Below are positions 42,660-52,850 of a stretch of 64,000 bases of DNA, piece by piece. Positions within the stretch are counted from its first letter, which is position 1. Each line of letters opens with the position of its first letter. This DNA is from Periplaneta americana. Lineage: Eukaryota > Arthropoda > Insecta > Blattodea > Blattidae. Location: the NCBI RefSeq assembly GCF_040183065.1, contig NC_091122.1, positions 159,365,455 to 159,429,454 on the forward strand, in the 5' to 3' direction. Both the position numbers and the translations under genes were made by a program. The notes under the pieces were generated by a model, which did no database searches, was not told the DNA's origin, and saw nothing but the letters and a program-made list of their open reading frames with translations.

Positions 42660-44750
42660 CTCATTCATTCATTTAGTGTTCTGCCCAAGGGCAGGTCTTT
42701 CACTGCAAACTCAACATTCTCCAGTCTTTCCTATTTTCTGCCTTCCTCTTTGTTTCCTCACATGAGCCATATATCTTAATGTCGTCTATCATCTGATATC
42801 TTCTTCTACCCCGAACTCTTCTCCCATTCACCATTCCTTCCAGTGCATCATTCAGCAGGCAGTTTCTTCTCAGCCAGTGACCCAACCAATTCCTTTTCCT
42901 CTTTCTGATCAGTTTCAGCATCATTCTTTCTTCACCCACTCTTTCCAACACAGCTTCATTTCCTTTCTGTCTGTCCACTTCACACGTTCCATTCTTCTCC
43001 ATATCCACGTTTCAAATGCTTCTATTCGCTTCTTTTCACTTCGTCGTAATGTCCATGTTTCTGACCCATAAAATGCCACATTCCTTAGAAAGCACTTCAC
43101 TAGTCTCTTCCTTACCTCTTTTTCCAGAGTTCCGCAGAAGATACTCCTTGTTCTATTAAAAGCTTCCTTGGTCATTGCTATCCTCTTTTTGACTTCCTGG
43201 CAGCAGTTCATGTTACTGCTTATAGTACACGCCAAGTACTTGAAGCTGTCCACTTGCTCTACTGCCTCATTTAGAATTCGCAAGTTTATCTTCTGTATTT
43301 TTCTTCCTACGGCCATGCTCTTCGTCTTATTTGCATTTATATCCATCCCATACTGCTCACAGCTGTTATTTAGCTCCAGTAGCATTTCCTCTTCTGCTAA
43401 CAACGCCATATCGTCAGCAAATCTTATGCATTTTATTCTTCTCCTTCCTACTATCACTCCTCCCATGTTCTAAACCAGTTCTTTACTAAATCCTCCAAGT
43501 AGATGTTGAACAGGGTAGGTGATAAAGGACATCCTTGACGTAGGGGAGTAGTGGATACAGTGAGACACAAAATATTAAGGCATATGTATGCAAGTGATAA
43601 TTCAAGTATTATTAAATTCAAGTGCAATAGGAATAGACATTAAAACATGGAGTACAATAATACATAAACAAAAATGTTAATAGATAAAGGACATAATATA
43701 CAATACGTGTTTGTAAAAAAAAAATGCAAATGTCTCACTGTTCCCATTCAGGAGGGTACAGTGAGACACCACAGTGTCTGTTAAAGGACATTGAAATCAT
43801 TTACATTTATTTCAAAAGAAAGGGAAGCTTGCTGTCTCTTTATCTTGACATGTTCTGTAGGCTTATTTAGAATCATTTTGATTTCTGTCTTCGAAACCAT
43901 TGAAACATCTGGAACATTTGGAAAAGTGAATTTTCCATGATATTTCAAACTTTTGCGAAAAAATGAAATGAATTTTTGGTGACAACAAAGTTTATAATTA
44001 TAAGAATTTAATGTAATTCTTTATTATTTTTTAACATTTTTTTTAAATTTTGTGAATAATTTTTTATTTATGAAACCATTGAAATGTAATGTATCCATTA
44101 TTTTAAGCTACAGTTCCTAAATTGGTTACAAGTATGTTTATTTTAATGTTAGTTACTGGTAAATGTAATATAATTACAGTTTATTTTTGCAAAACATTGG
44201 TACATGGGAACAGTGAGACGTCTCAGTGTACCCTTCAATGGCATGTCTCACTGTTCCCTTTACGCATAGTTCATTTAAAAATGACGCCATCACTTCAAAA
44301 TTAAAACAAGAAAGACGAAACTTTGCCAAACATAATCTCAAATACCATAGTATTAGGTAACAAAACATTGATATTTATATCTCATTTGTATATCCAATAT
44401 AACCTTCATTAAACACAAGCCAAAATTTTACTTCTGGAGTGAAAAATTATTTTTTCATCACTCGCCTTTATAACTAGAATCAAATCGAGTATGAAAATAC
44501 TGTTTCGTTACTCATGCACATACAACTCCACTGTTACCAACATATCAACATCAAAATTTACTATCTAATAAAAAATGTCTCACTGTTCTCTCTGTCTTAC
44601 TGTACCCACTTCTACCCTACTACTGTCCCAATTTCATTTCCGTCTGACATTTCTTCTCCTATCCTGACTTTCACTCGTCATTTCATATAAGGATTACTGA
44701 ACAGTCTTCTCTCTTTCCAAATCACGCCAATTTTCTTTAACTATACATGC
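42660..44750 (-). mobile_element. Non-LTR retrotransposon (LINE) 3' part, split by a DNA element
   Basis: Minus-strand pieces: 44750-44620 (RIGEEMSDGNEIGT), 43540-43470 (RQGCPLSPTLFNIYLEDLV) and 43466-42700 (IRFADDMALLAEEE, KTKSMAVGRK, RKRNWLGHWLRRNCLL). FADD is intact. Same family as 19626-20400. The DNA element at 43543-44617 interrupts the RT between GTV and VRQGCP. Confidence 0.88.
43543..44617. mobile_element. TA-flanked TIR element inserted in the LINE, 1075 bp
   Basis: Termini GGGGAGTAGTGGATACAGTG and the inverted CACTGTCTTAC...ACTTCTACCC-type end pair over ~26 bp, with TA at 43541-43542 and 44618-44619. Extra copies of the terminal motif (TGTCTCACTGTTCCC or its complement) lie at 43731, 43756, 44206 and 44244. 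No transposase. Pogo- or mariner-like target choice. Confidence 0.85.
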
Positions 44751-44842
44751 AAATTATATTTGCGTCAAAAGAAATGTTCACGATATGGGCAAACGCCCAA
44801 GAGCGGCGCGCAGCTACACATGTAACGAAATGCTTCTTCCAG

Positions 44843-45041
44843 GTTGAAGTCCCTGTCCAAAGTTCGCAATCTTATCAAAACAGCGAATTATAAAGACTTG
44901 GCAATCTCTGAGATCAGAGTGCAATGGGTGCGAGAAGCGTCCTCACAAGAAGACATCTCATCTTACGTAAGAGTGAGGAAACCTGACTCATTGTCCGCGA
45001 ACAAAGTTCAAGAAAAACATTCGTCTGACACAGGAAGATAG
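44843..45041 (+). CDS. Orphan exon candidate, unknown protein
   Basis: After acceptor ATGCTTCTTCCAG, the frame LKSLSKVRNLIKTANYKDLA, ISEIRVQWVREASSQEDISS, YVRVRKPDSL runs 65 codons to TAG at 45041. An internal AC|GTAAGAGT at 44976 could end the exon earlier. Basic, soluble, no recognised domain. It may be the last exon of an unseen gene or part of an unlabelled repeat. Confidence 0.3.
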
Positions 45042-45511
45042 AAATATAAATGTTTGATCAAAACTATAACTTTCCATTAAAAAGTAGGCCTACAACATTT
45101 ACTTAAAACGTTCTCGATTAAAGTAAGCAAGCAGCACACTATTACAGGACTGTCCAACTTGAAGTTAGCTGAAGGCCTCGTATATATTCCTAGACAGAGT
45201 GCGGCCAAGACTCAACCTATCCAATACAAATATTTTTTTTTTTCTTTTAGTTTATACTCTCAACAAAAAATCGTCGCCCTTTTACTAAACTATTTTGCTT
45301 AATTTGTGATTAATTTCTTTGAATTTTTTAATCTAATTCATATTTTGTAGTTATTTTGACATAAGACTTAATCTATCTATACTAATAATAAATCTGTAGC
45401 CGAAATTTTTCTGGTAATTTTCGATTTTCCAAAAATAATTGGTCCTAACATATATAATTAACCACCCTGAAACCGAAAATCGCTTTTTTGAAATTTTTGT
45501 TTGTATGTCTG

Positions 45512-45783
45512 AGCTGGCTACGGACTGGAAGGTCCAGGGTTCGATCCCAGGTGGTGACAGGATTTTTTCTCGTTGCCAAACTTTCAGAACGGCCCCGAGG
45601 TTCACTCAGCCTCCTATAAAATTGAGTACCGGGTCTTTCCCGGGGGTAAAAGACGGCCAGAGCGTGGTGCCGACCACACCACCTCATTCTAGTGCCGAGG
45701 TCATGGAAAGCATGGGGCTCTACCTCCATGCCCCCCAAGTGCCTTCATGGCATTTAACGGGGATACCTTTACCTTTTACCTTT
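45512..45783 (+). mobile_element. tRNA-derived SINE with 8-bp TSD
   Basis: GGTCCAGGGTTCGATCCCAG carries the B-box. Flanked by TATGTCTG at 45504-45511 and 45784-45791. Tail is TTTACC/CTTTT repeats. Relatives: 46888-47066 and 51165-51339. Confidence 0.92.
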
Positions 45784-46337
45784 TATGTCTGTCTGTATGT
45801 TTGTTACCTTTTCACGCGATAATGGCTGAACGGATTTCGATGAAAATTGGAATATAAATTAAGTTCGTTGTAACTTAGATTTTAGGCTATATGGCATTCA
45901 AAATACATTATTTAAAAGGGGGGTTATAAGGGGGCCTGAATTAAATAAATCGAAATATCTCGCTTATTATTGGTTTTTTGTAAAAAATGTTACGTAACAA
46001 AAGTTTCTTTAAAAATAATTTCCGATAAGTTTTACTCCTTGAAAAATTTTGATAGGATTGATATTTAATGAGATAAATGAGTTTTAAAATTAAAATAACT
46101 GCCATATAAGGCCGTGTAATTAGTTAAAAAACAAATGACTTCGTCTATAAGGGGCCTTGGACAGCAACAATCGAAAGCTATGAAAGATAGCCTACAGAGA
46201 ATGTTTCTGTGTTTGTATGAAGTAATATCGGAAGCTAAATTAACCGATTTGTATAATTAATTATTATTTCACCATTGGAAAGTGTAGTTTCTCTAGATGG
46301 ATATAATGCTATAATGTTATTACAATAACTTCTGATA

Positions 46338-46424
46338 TAATATAATATAATATAATATAATATAATATAATACAGTATAATATAATATAATATAATATAA
46401 TATATAATATTATATAATATAATT
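46338..46424. repeat. (TATAA)n satellite
   Basis: Pentanucleotide tract with minor interruptions. Confidence 0.95.
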
Positions 46425-46887
46425 TAAGTTATTTGAAGGGTTCACAACCATAGTAGGCCAAGCGCCATTTACTGAATACGTAGAAAACAAGAGACAGGTT
46501 AAAGGAATTGTCATTGCACCAAATGAGTGTCTCTGGACCAAAATGATCGCAATTTAAATTAAGTAACATATTAAACGATTTATCCTTCTATCAAACACGA
46601 ATGTTCCCTGGATCAAACGTCCTATTTTAATTATGTAATTACTTTATATTTATTTCTAACGGGTGCAGCGGAGCGCACGGGTACGGCTAGTTGAAAATAT
46701 ATTGATATCTAAGACGAATAATGAGTGTAGAAACATTCAGACAAGAATAATTTTAATTTGATATTAATCAGAAAATATGTACATTAAATACATCAAATTT
46801 GCACACATAATGCCTAATTTTCTTTAATGGGAATGGGGTGGTTTTGCCTCTAAATGCAATGCCAATTTTATTGACTACATTCAGTGT

Positions 46888-47066
46888 TCCAGAACGGCCC
46901 CAGGTTCACTCAGCCTCCTATAAAATTGAGTAAAAGGCGGTCAGAGCGTGGTGCCGACCACACCACCTCATTGTAGTGCCGAGGTCACGAAAGCATGGGA
47001 CTCTACCTCCATGCCCCCAAGTCCCTTCATGGCATGTAAAGGGGATACCTTTACCTTTACCTTTGT
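46888..47066 (+). mobile_element. SINE 3' part
   Basis: Matches the second half of 45512-45783 from AACGGCCCC to GATACCTTTACCTTTACC; the tRNA-like head is missing. Confidence 0.82.
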
Positions 47067-48185
47067 TACTATGAATATAATAGAGATTGTTCCAGAGCAT
47101 TGAGAAGATTCAGAACTCTAAATGGACTGAGGTGTGAATCCCGCAATTAGTCGTCATTGTGGAACCTTAAAAAAAACTGAAGATATTCCGCAAAATATTT
47201 AATTCCCTGGAAGAGAGGTCACTAATCAGGGATTAAGCAAGAAAATAAATACTTATCGCAAAAATGCACAAATGAAAAATTATATTATAAATAAGTGTGC
47301 AGAAAGATAAAATTAATAAAGTATACAGAAACAAAAATTTGTAATGTAATTTGTTTCTTGGAGTTTTATTATTTTCAATCCATCTTAGCACATTCTAGAT
47401 ATACTTATCTAGGTCAATCATTAGACGTAGGCAATTACAACTGAATTTACATCACATTAAAATACTTTATTTTATGGGCACTCTAAACATTTAAATTCTT
47501 TACTAGTAGGCCCTTCAAAATTTATTGTTATCAGAGTGCTAATTCTTTTTACTGAAAGGCGGTTTCCAATTCCAGTTTTTACAAGATTCATGCAACTAAA
47601 TCCTCACTCACAATTTACAGTATGCGATGGAATTATATAAATCAATTAGAAGAAATTGTTCATTTAATTTACATGAATTGCACCAACTATTTGAAATCAA
47701 TTCCTGAACATCTATTGCTCAATACATTTTTGAACATTGTCCATGCCATTAGCATTTCATTTAAATTCAGATTAGTTCATACACATCTCTGATTTCATTT
47801 TCTCCATTACCATCTTCGTTTCTGAAGTCCAATGTGGTTGTCGCATTTTTGCACATTTACATTCAAAGTGTGTTGCATTTTTAGAAGTCGAGTAGCAAAT
47901 GTGACAAATGTGACTGTGGCTTAAACCCTGCTACTAATGATGGGGGAGAAAAAGTCTACCATATCTTAATGTTCTGAAACTGGTTTATACCTTAATAAAT
48001 CTCATTATTGTATTAAAAACTGTATTATTCTTCTATGAACTTACTTCTTTACAAAGTTAGAGGACTATCAAATCTTTAACGATAGTTGAACAACTCCATA
48101 CATCAGAAACTACCTACAATATTTTCATAGTGATGAAACAATATTACCTTTTTTCAGTACAGAATACTACACACTTTTTTCTTAC
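47067..48185. other. Spacer
   Basis: AT-rich; no exon, repeat edge or motif recognised. Confidence 0.45.
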
Positions 48186-48313
48186 CTTTTGAACGAGATT
48201 CACAGGGGATCTGCAGCATTCTCTCTTCACAAGCAGAGTGGAATTACGTAAGTGGCTGCAAGAATACGTACACAGCTGTAGATCATCATGACAACACCGC
48301 CTTCTCCACTATT
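48186..48313 (-). other. Exon-like segment between consensus splice sites
   Basis: On the minus strand, TTTTTTGTTACAG precedes and AAAAG|GTAAGAAAA follows a 128-bp segment of higher GC. Frame 1 reads NSGEGGVVMMIYSCVRILAA up to a stop 28 codons in, so if transcribed it may be untranslated or a terminal coding piece. Confidence 0.22.
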
Positions 48314-48460
48314 CTGTAACAAAAAACAATAGTGATCTTTAAATTATACATTTCTGTATGAATGTATGACTTATCAATACATCTTTCTCGTATGAACAAA
48401 TCAGCAACAAAATACAAATGAATGTGACTTTAAAGAGTTACGTATAACCATTATATAGAG

Positions 48461-48642
48461 CAGTGATCGTAAGCACTCGCTGAAATGAGTAAAGGGTGAG
48501 AAGTGTACCGCAATATGCACCGTCATGCAGAAGGGGGAGGGAGGAAGCGTACCCGCCAGCAGCCACAGATGCACGCCAGTGCAATGTCTTATCAGCGGAT
48601 AAGAAACGCTAGCCCGAGGGTGCACTGTGCTGATGATCGCTG
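48461..48642. mobile_element. hAT-type MITE, copy 2
   Basis: Starts CAGTGATCGTAAGCACTCGC and ends GATGATCGCTG; same family as 36924-37088, including CTAGCCCGAG and the GTGCAC core. TSD no longer visible. Confidence 0.72.
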
Positions 48643-48699
48643 ACATGAATTATCTAACACGTTGAAATATCTCCGGCATTCATTCGTAATGATCTATCC

Positions 48700-48790
48700 A
48701 CGGGCTGCAAATCCATCATTCTCCAAATGTACCTATTTTCCGCCTTCCTCTTAGTCTCTATATATGATCCAATCTCCGACATGTTTCATA
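48700..48790 (-). mobile_element. LINE 3'-end fragment
   Basis: GGGCTGCAAATCCATCATTC to CTTAGTCTCT resembles the 3' end of the LINE at 42660. Confidence 0.5.
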
Positions 48791-49262
48791 TTTTTTCCAC
48801 AAGTCCACTCGTAGAAGATACAAAATTTTCCACTTCAAACCAATAAATCACAATTTTTAAACTACCCAAAAACCAAAAATATAAGGATTTAAATGAAGTG
48901 AGAACGGGATCAAGCAATGATGTTATGTTGCATATGACTACTCCGGCTGCTCACTGCTAGAGCGCGAATTTATTGCGGACTTTTTTACGATCTGAGAGCG
49001 ATAGTTTTCTAACACTCTGCATTTCATCATATTCTTTTCTTCATTTTGTCATTAAAAATATGGTATCATGATAAGGTGTACGAGCTTCGGTGATCCGAGC
49101 CCGCCAGTTTACTGTTTCTGTGTAAAACGTTCACGACTGTGTTCCGGTGCCACACGGAGACACCCTATGGGCAATACTCTTTGGTCTTTCGGAGGTACGT
49201 TCCCGGTGCTGGACGAAGAACCTTGCCTTGCTTCCGAGGAGGCAACCGAAATGATGTTTCAC

Positions 49263-50180
49263 CAGGGGCGGCTTTCGAAGAGGGGCTGCGGAGCTGCAGC
49301 ACCCCCAGACATTTGTGGCTCTTGTCTCGTTTTATGTTATGAAAAACATTTATTATACAGTCTCTATTTAGCGGCTTGAATTTTTAAAACATTTCGCTCT
49401 CAATGACATGCACGCAATCGTTAGTGAAGTCACTTCCTCCCCTGGTGCTGCCAGAGCGAAACCAGAGACAAGGACTGTTAGGGTGAAGCCACTTCCTCCC
49501 CTGGAGCTGTCAGTCTCGTCTCGGATGCTTTGCGCGTTAGTTTTACCCCTCCCCCTGCTGTCCCTTGCCGTGAATCCAGAGTTTCCAGGAGCTGCAAAAT
49601 TTGCAGCAGTTTGTCAGTAGCGCGCAGTTTTAAATGCATGTTCTTTAATGTTGTGAGTATAACAAATGCAACAATGTTTAATTCTGTACAATATTTACAG
49701 TCTATTCAGTTCAGAACCTTAACAATTGAGGAGAAATGTGAAATTAAGTGCCCATCAGTTGAATCTCATAATGGAAAGAGCCGCTAAACAAAATACAAAG
49801 GCTCGCATATTTTTTGATAATTTATCCAGTATCCCTGCTTTCTTCTCTCGATCTCCATACAGTCTGTATTAGATTAATGTGTTTCAAAGACAATTCCATC
49901 AGCTGGGGCAACAAAATGAATTTAAAATAAGAACAGTAAATGTTGTTCATGAGAAGAAGGAGCCATTGCTAGAATGTTTTCAAATCATAATGGAATCGAA
50001 AACATCTAACATCACAATAAATGAGGCAAGCGCACTGGTGCGTACTCTTGAAGATCCTGAATTCAATTTCTGGCTGTTATTTTTTTCATTTATTGATGTA
50101 TCATGTATATATTATATATTATACAACCAACTACGACATCGCCAGTTAGATATTTCTAAGGTTCAAATCTGCATATAAAA
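49263..50180 (+). mobile_element. hAT (ZMYM1-like) transposon fragment
   Basis: Begins at a hAT-like CAGGGGCGGCTTTCG. A duplicated CACTTCCTCCCCTGG block lies at 49430-49515. Coding from ~49780: TKARIFFDNLSSIPAFFSRS, NEFKIRTVNVVHEKKEPLLE, ITINEASALVRTLEDPEFNF, LYNQLRHRQLDISKVQI. These match the DUF4371-to-core part of ZMYM1-like hAT proteins. Ends abruptly at a SINE. Confidence 0.7.
49879..50178 (+). pseudogene. hAT transposase core fragment (open 99 aa)
   Basis: The least-damaged part of the element: FKIRTVNVVHEKKEPLLECF, SNITINEASALVRTLEDPEF and NFWLLFFSFI are diagnostic for the ZMYM1-like hAT branch. No start; truncated at both ends. Confidence 0.72.
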
Positions 50181-50185
50181 AATTA

Positions 50186-50318
50186 AATTATGGTTTATTT
50201 AACGACACTCGCAACAGCAGGGGTTATATCAGCGTCGCCAGTGTGCCGGAATTTTGTCCGCAGGATTCTTTTAAATGCCAGTAAATCTACTGACATGAGC
50301 CTGTCTCATTTAAACACA
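50186..50318 (-). mobile_element. SINE, reverse, head-truncated
   Basis: AATTATGGTTTATTTAACGA, then TCAGCGTCGCCAGTGTGCCG and GACATGAGCCTGTCTCATTT match the fuller copy at 60058-60273; the tRNA-like head is missing. Confidence 0.8.
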
Positions 50319-50324
50319 ACTTAC

Positions 50325-50572
50325 AAGATAAGGCGCATGGAACTAATCTTTAAATGAAGTAAGTTGCTTGGTTTATTTTTGTATGCAGCTCCTCTTAATT
50401 CAATACCCACGAGCCACCACTGTGTTTCACTAGTATACCAATGACGATTTGTGATATTTGATGACTGTTTTAGATCTGCTTGAGTAATGTCTCGGACCTC
50501 TCCGGAATTGAAATGCCACCCGTAGTGTTTTCCAATGTCATCCCCACCTTCTGGGACTTGTGTATAATAGAC
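50325..50572 (-). CDS. Orphan coding exon candidate, protein not recognised
   Basis: Minus strand: acceptor ATCATTAGGCAG, then VYYTQVPEGGDDIGKHYGWH, FNSGEVRDITQADLKQSSNI, TNRHWYTSETQWWLVGIELR, GAAYKNKPSNLLHLKIS, and a canonical donor TT|GTAAGT (GT at 50324-50323). 248 bp, phase 0 to 2. Rich in Trp, Tyr and Gly like an extracellular beta-sheet domain. The frame stays open upstream to 50638. The SINE on the left reaches to the donor and a LINE fragment lies on the right, so it could be a stranded exon. Confidence 0.4.
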
Positions 50573-50639
50573 CTGCCTAATGATGTATACGCCATTAAGA
50601 CGCATGGAGGTCATGGATATAGAGTTCCATACTTTCATT

Positions 50640-51163
50640 GCCTCGGTGCTATATAACTACTCATTAGTGGCCAATATACATGATCATGAAATTAGAAATA
50701 GTGAACAAATTAATATTCCATATTGTAGATTACACAAGAGCAATACAAACTTTTTAATTATGGGGATGAAATTATATAATAAGCTCCCTAGTCAATATTA
50801 TAAATTACCAATCAATAGTTTCAAAACCAGATTTTACAATTGGTTATTAAATAATCCCTTTTATTCTGTTGCTGAGTTTTTCAACACAAATTCGTATGAA
50901 ATTGTATTTTAATAAATAAGTTTTAATTGCAATTTAGTTAGTTTTCTTCAATTTAAAAGTTTCAAATTATTTCATGTTTTGATTGTACTGTATTACTTAA
51001 ATTTTACTGTTTTCTGTTATTAGTGTTTTTTAAATGTATTTATATGTTTTTTTTCATGTATTCTGATGAAGCCTAAAACTGTATGTCTAATGGCCAAATA
51101 AATTGAATTGAATTTAATTGAATTGAATTGAATTGAATTGAATTGAATTGAATTGAATTGAAT
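50640..51163 (+). mobile_element. LINE C-terminal end and 3' UTR with (TTGAA)n tail
   Basis: Reads NIHDHEIRNSEQINIPYCRL, FLIMGMKLYNKLPSQYYKLP and FKTRFYNWLLNNPFYSVAEF to a stop at 50912, the usual C-terminus of Jockey/CR1-type ORF2. Then a 3' UTR with GTATGTCTAATGGCCAAATA and a TTGAA pentanucleotide tail (about 51101-51163). Confidence 0.85.
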
Positions 51164-51164
51164 A

Positions 51165-51339
51165 CAACGCTCAGGCTACCCTTTCCCCCAGGACAGAATC
51201 GTACGGGTACTCAATTTGACAGAAAGTTGAGTGGACCTCAGAGCCGTTCTGGAAGTTTTGCTAATGAGAAAACCGCCGGCACTTCTCTTGAACTTGGAGT
51301 CCATAGTCAGTCGCTCTACCAACTGAGCTACCCGTCCCG
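51165..51339 (-). mobile_element. tRNA-derived SINE, reverse
   Basis: On the minus strand it starts CGGGACGGGTAGCTCAGTTG (tRNA A-box) and has AACGGCTCTGAGG as in 45512-45783. Not a functional tRNA: the tRNA fold cannot close past the anticodon region. Confidence 0.75.
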
Positions 51340-51689
51340 TTGTTGTTTCTTGATTGATTATAGTTCATCATAAAGCTACAATGTCTCCTCTAATATAATC
51401 GATATAAAAGAAGTCACTTTCGGAATACGTAATTATGAAAGCTTATTTCGATGTACTGTTGCGTTTAATGAAATGTACAGGGCAAGCTATGGTATTTCAA
51501 GGATACTATGCTTCAATTTCTTACTACAAATTTTATATGAAGAACACAGGTTTAAGATTGTGCTTATACATGATGACTCTCTGAAATACTTTTTCACAAG
51601 AGCGAAAAATACTGACAGTGAATGACTCTTAAATTTTATTGCGTGAATCAGCATCATATATAGGTATGGCAGGATTAGACAAGGCGCTA

Positions 51690-51800
51690 AGAGTTAGTGA
51701 ATACCATAGCACACGGAGTTCAGCATGCCTTTAGACGGGAGTTTCAACATGCGGCACCTACTGACAAGACGATTCTCAGATGGTACAATACACACCAACT
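51690..51800 (+). pseudogene. Transposase helix-turn-helix fragment
   Basis: HGVQHAFRREFQHAAPTDKT then ILRWYNTHQL matches the N-terminal HTH (RxxF...PP...TILRWY) of Tc1/mariner-like transposases of insects. Cut off by the next element. Confidence 0.5.
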
Positions 51801-51832
51801 ACGTTCCTTGTGGGTTCGCCGTAACTCTCTAA

Positions 51833-52847
51833 GGCCTGATTGTATAAACCATTTAATCTTAGATCAGAGGTTAAATTGATCCTTGTTTCAGCTGAACTTG
51901 GAATTTTGTGTTGTATAAAGTCTAATCTGAGATTAATTTGTCTCAAACTAAAGTCAACTTTGACTGAAGAAATTTCTCCGATTAAGTTAGATGATCCAAG
52001 TTCAGTTATTTCTTTTCTGTTTGAAATATTCGAGTGACAGATTGTGCAAATAAAATATCCATTATTATTAATATTAATAGATATGATAGGTACATTTATA
52101 TATATTTCTTTCAATTTCTTGCCTTAATACACAAACAATCCTATATTTTATAAGGCTCTATCGTGTTCAGCAGTATCAAATAACATAACCTATAATTATA
52201 TTATGTTTATAACAACCATTAATTATTAATGGATATGATAGGTACATTCATAAATTTTCAATTTACTGTATTACTAAACTAAAATTGTCGTTTTATAAAG
52301 CTTTATTATGTTTAGCAGTATCAAACACTATAACATGTTAACAACTCGGAGAACAGTCAACCTTCTTCTTATTGTCCGCCATTATTTATATTGCACAAAA
52401 AACCAGTGTCCCCAACAGAGTATACGGAAAGTCGCCAAAAAGTAGTTGTAAAGTAGCTAGATTTCTCATTATCAACAAAGAAAGATTAAATTTTGTCACT
52501 ATTGGGGTACTAAAAAGGTCACTAAATCCCTATTTAAGCAATATAAAAGTTAAAAGAAATTGTTGTTGAAAAAGAGTTAAAGTCGCTAGATTGGCAACAC
52601 TGAACAAACCTGTATAACACACAGACTTACTAAATAACCGCGGGTATAACATGGACCACGCATCACGTATTTCACCTGTTTATGCGATGTTGCCAGATCC
52701 TTTTCACGTGAACTTAGATTGCATTTGAACCGAGGTAATTTGATCGCAGAAAAGTTTTATACAATAGAAGAAGTGTCTGAACTCGGTTCACTTTTCGATC
52801 TACGATCAAAGTTGATCTTTAGTCAGGGAGTTTTATACAATTGGGCC
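51833..52847. mobile_element. PIF/Harbinger-type non-autonomous element, TAA TSD
   Basis: Termini GGCCTGATTGTATAAAC and TTTATACAATTGGGCC are inverted, with TAA at 51830-51832 and 52848-52850. Subterminal AGATCA/TGATCT motifs. 1015 bp, no transposase found. Confidence 0.82.
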
Positions 52848-52850
52848 TAA

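Larger units (their letters stand above)
45376..46690 (+). mobile_element. Non-autonomous Helitron-like element, copy 2 (with a SINE inside)
   Basis: Begins TCTATACTAATAATAAATCT and ends in the GTGC...GCAC hairpin plus GGCTAG|T. Compared with copy 1 it contains the SINE 45512-45783 and a TATAA satellite at 46338-46424. No helicase. Confidence 0.78.

Noticed and set aside
46338-46424. CRISPR-like array
   Set aside because: Simple TATAA satellite with no spacers.
51300-51345. tRNA gene on the minus strand
   Set aside because: It has a good A-box, but the anticodon and T-arm parts do not close and the sequence continues into a known SINE body.
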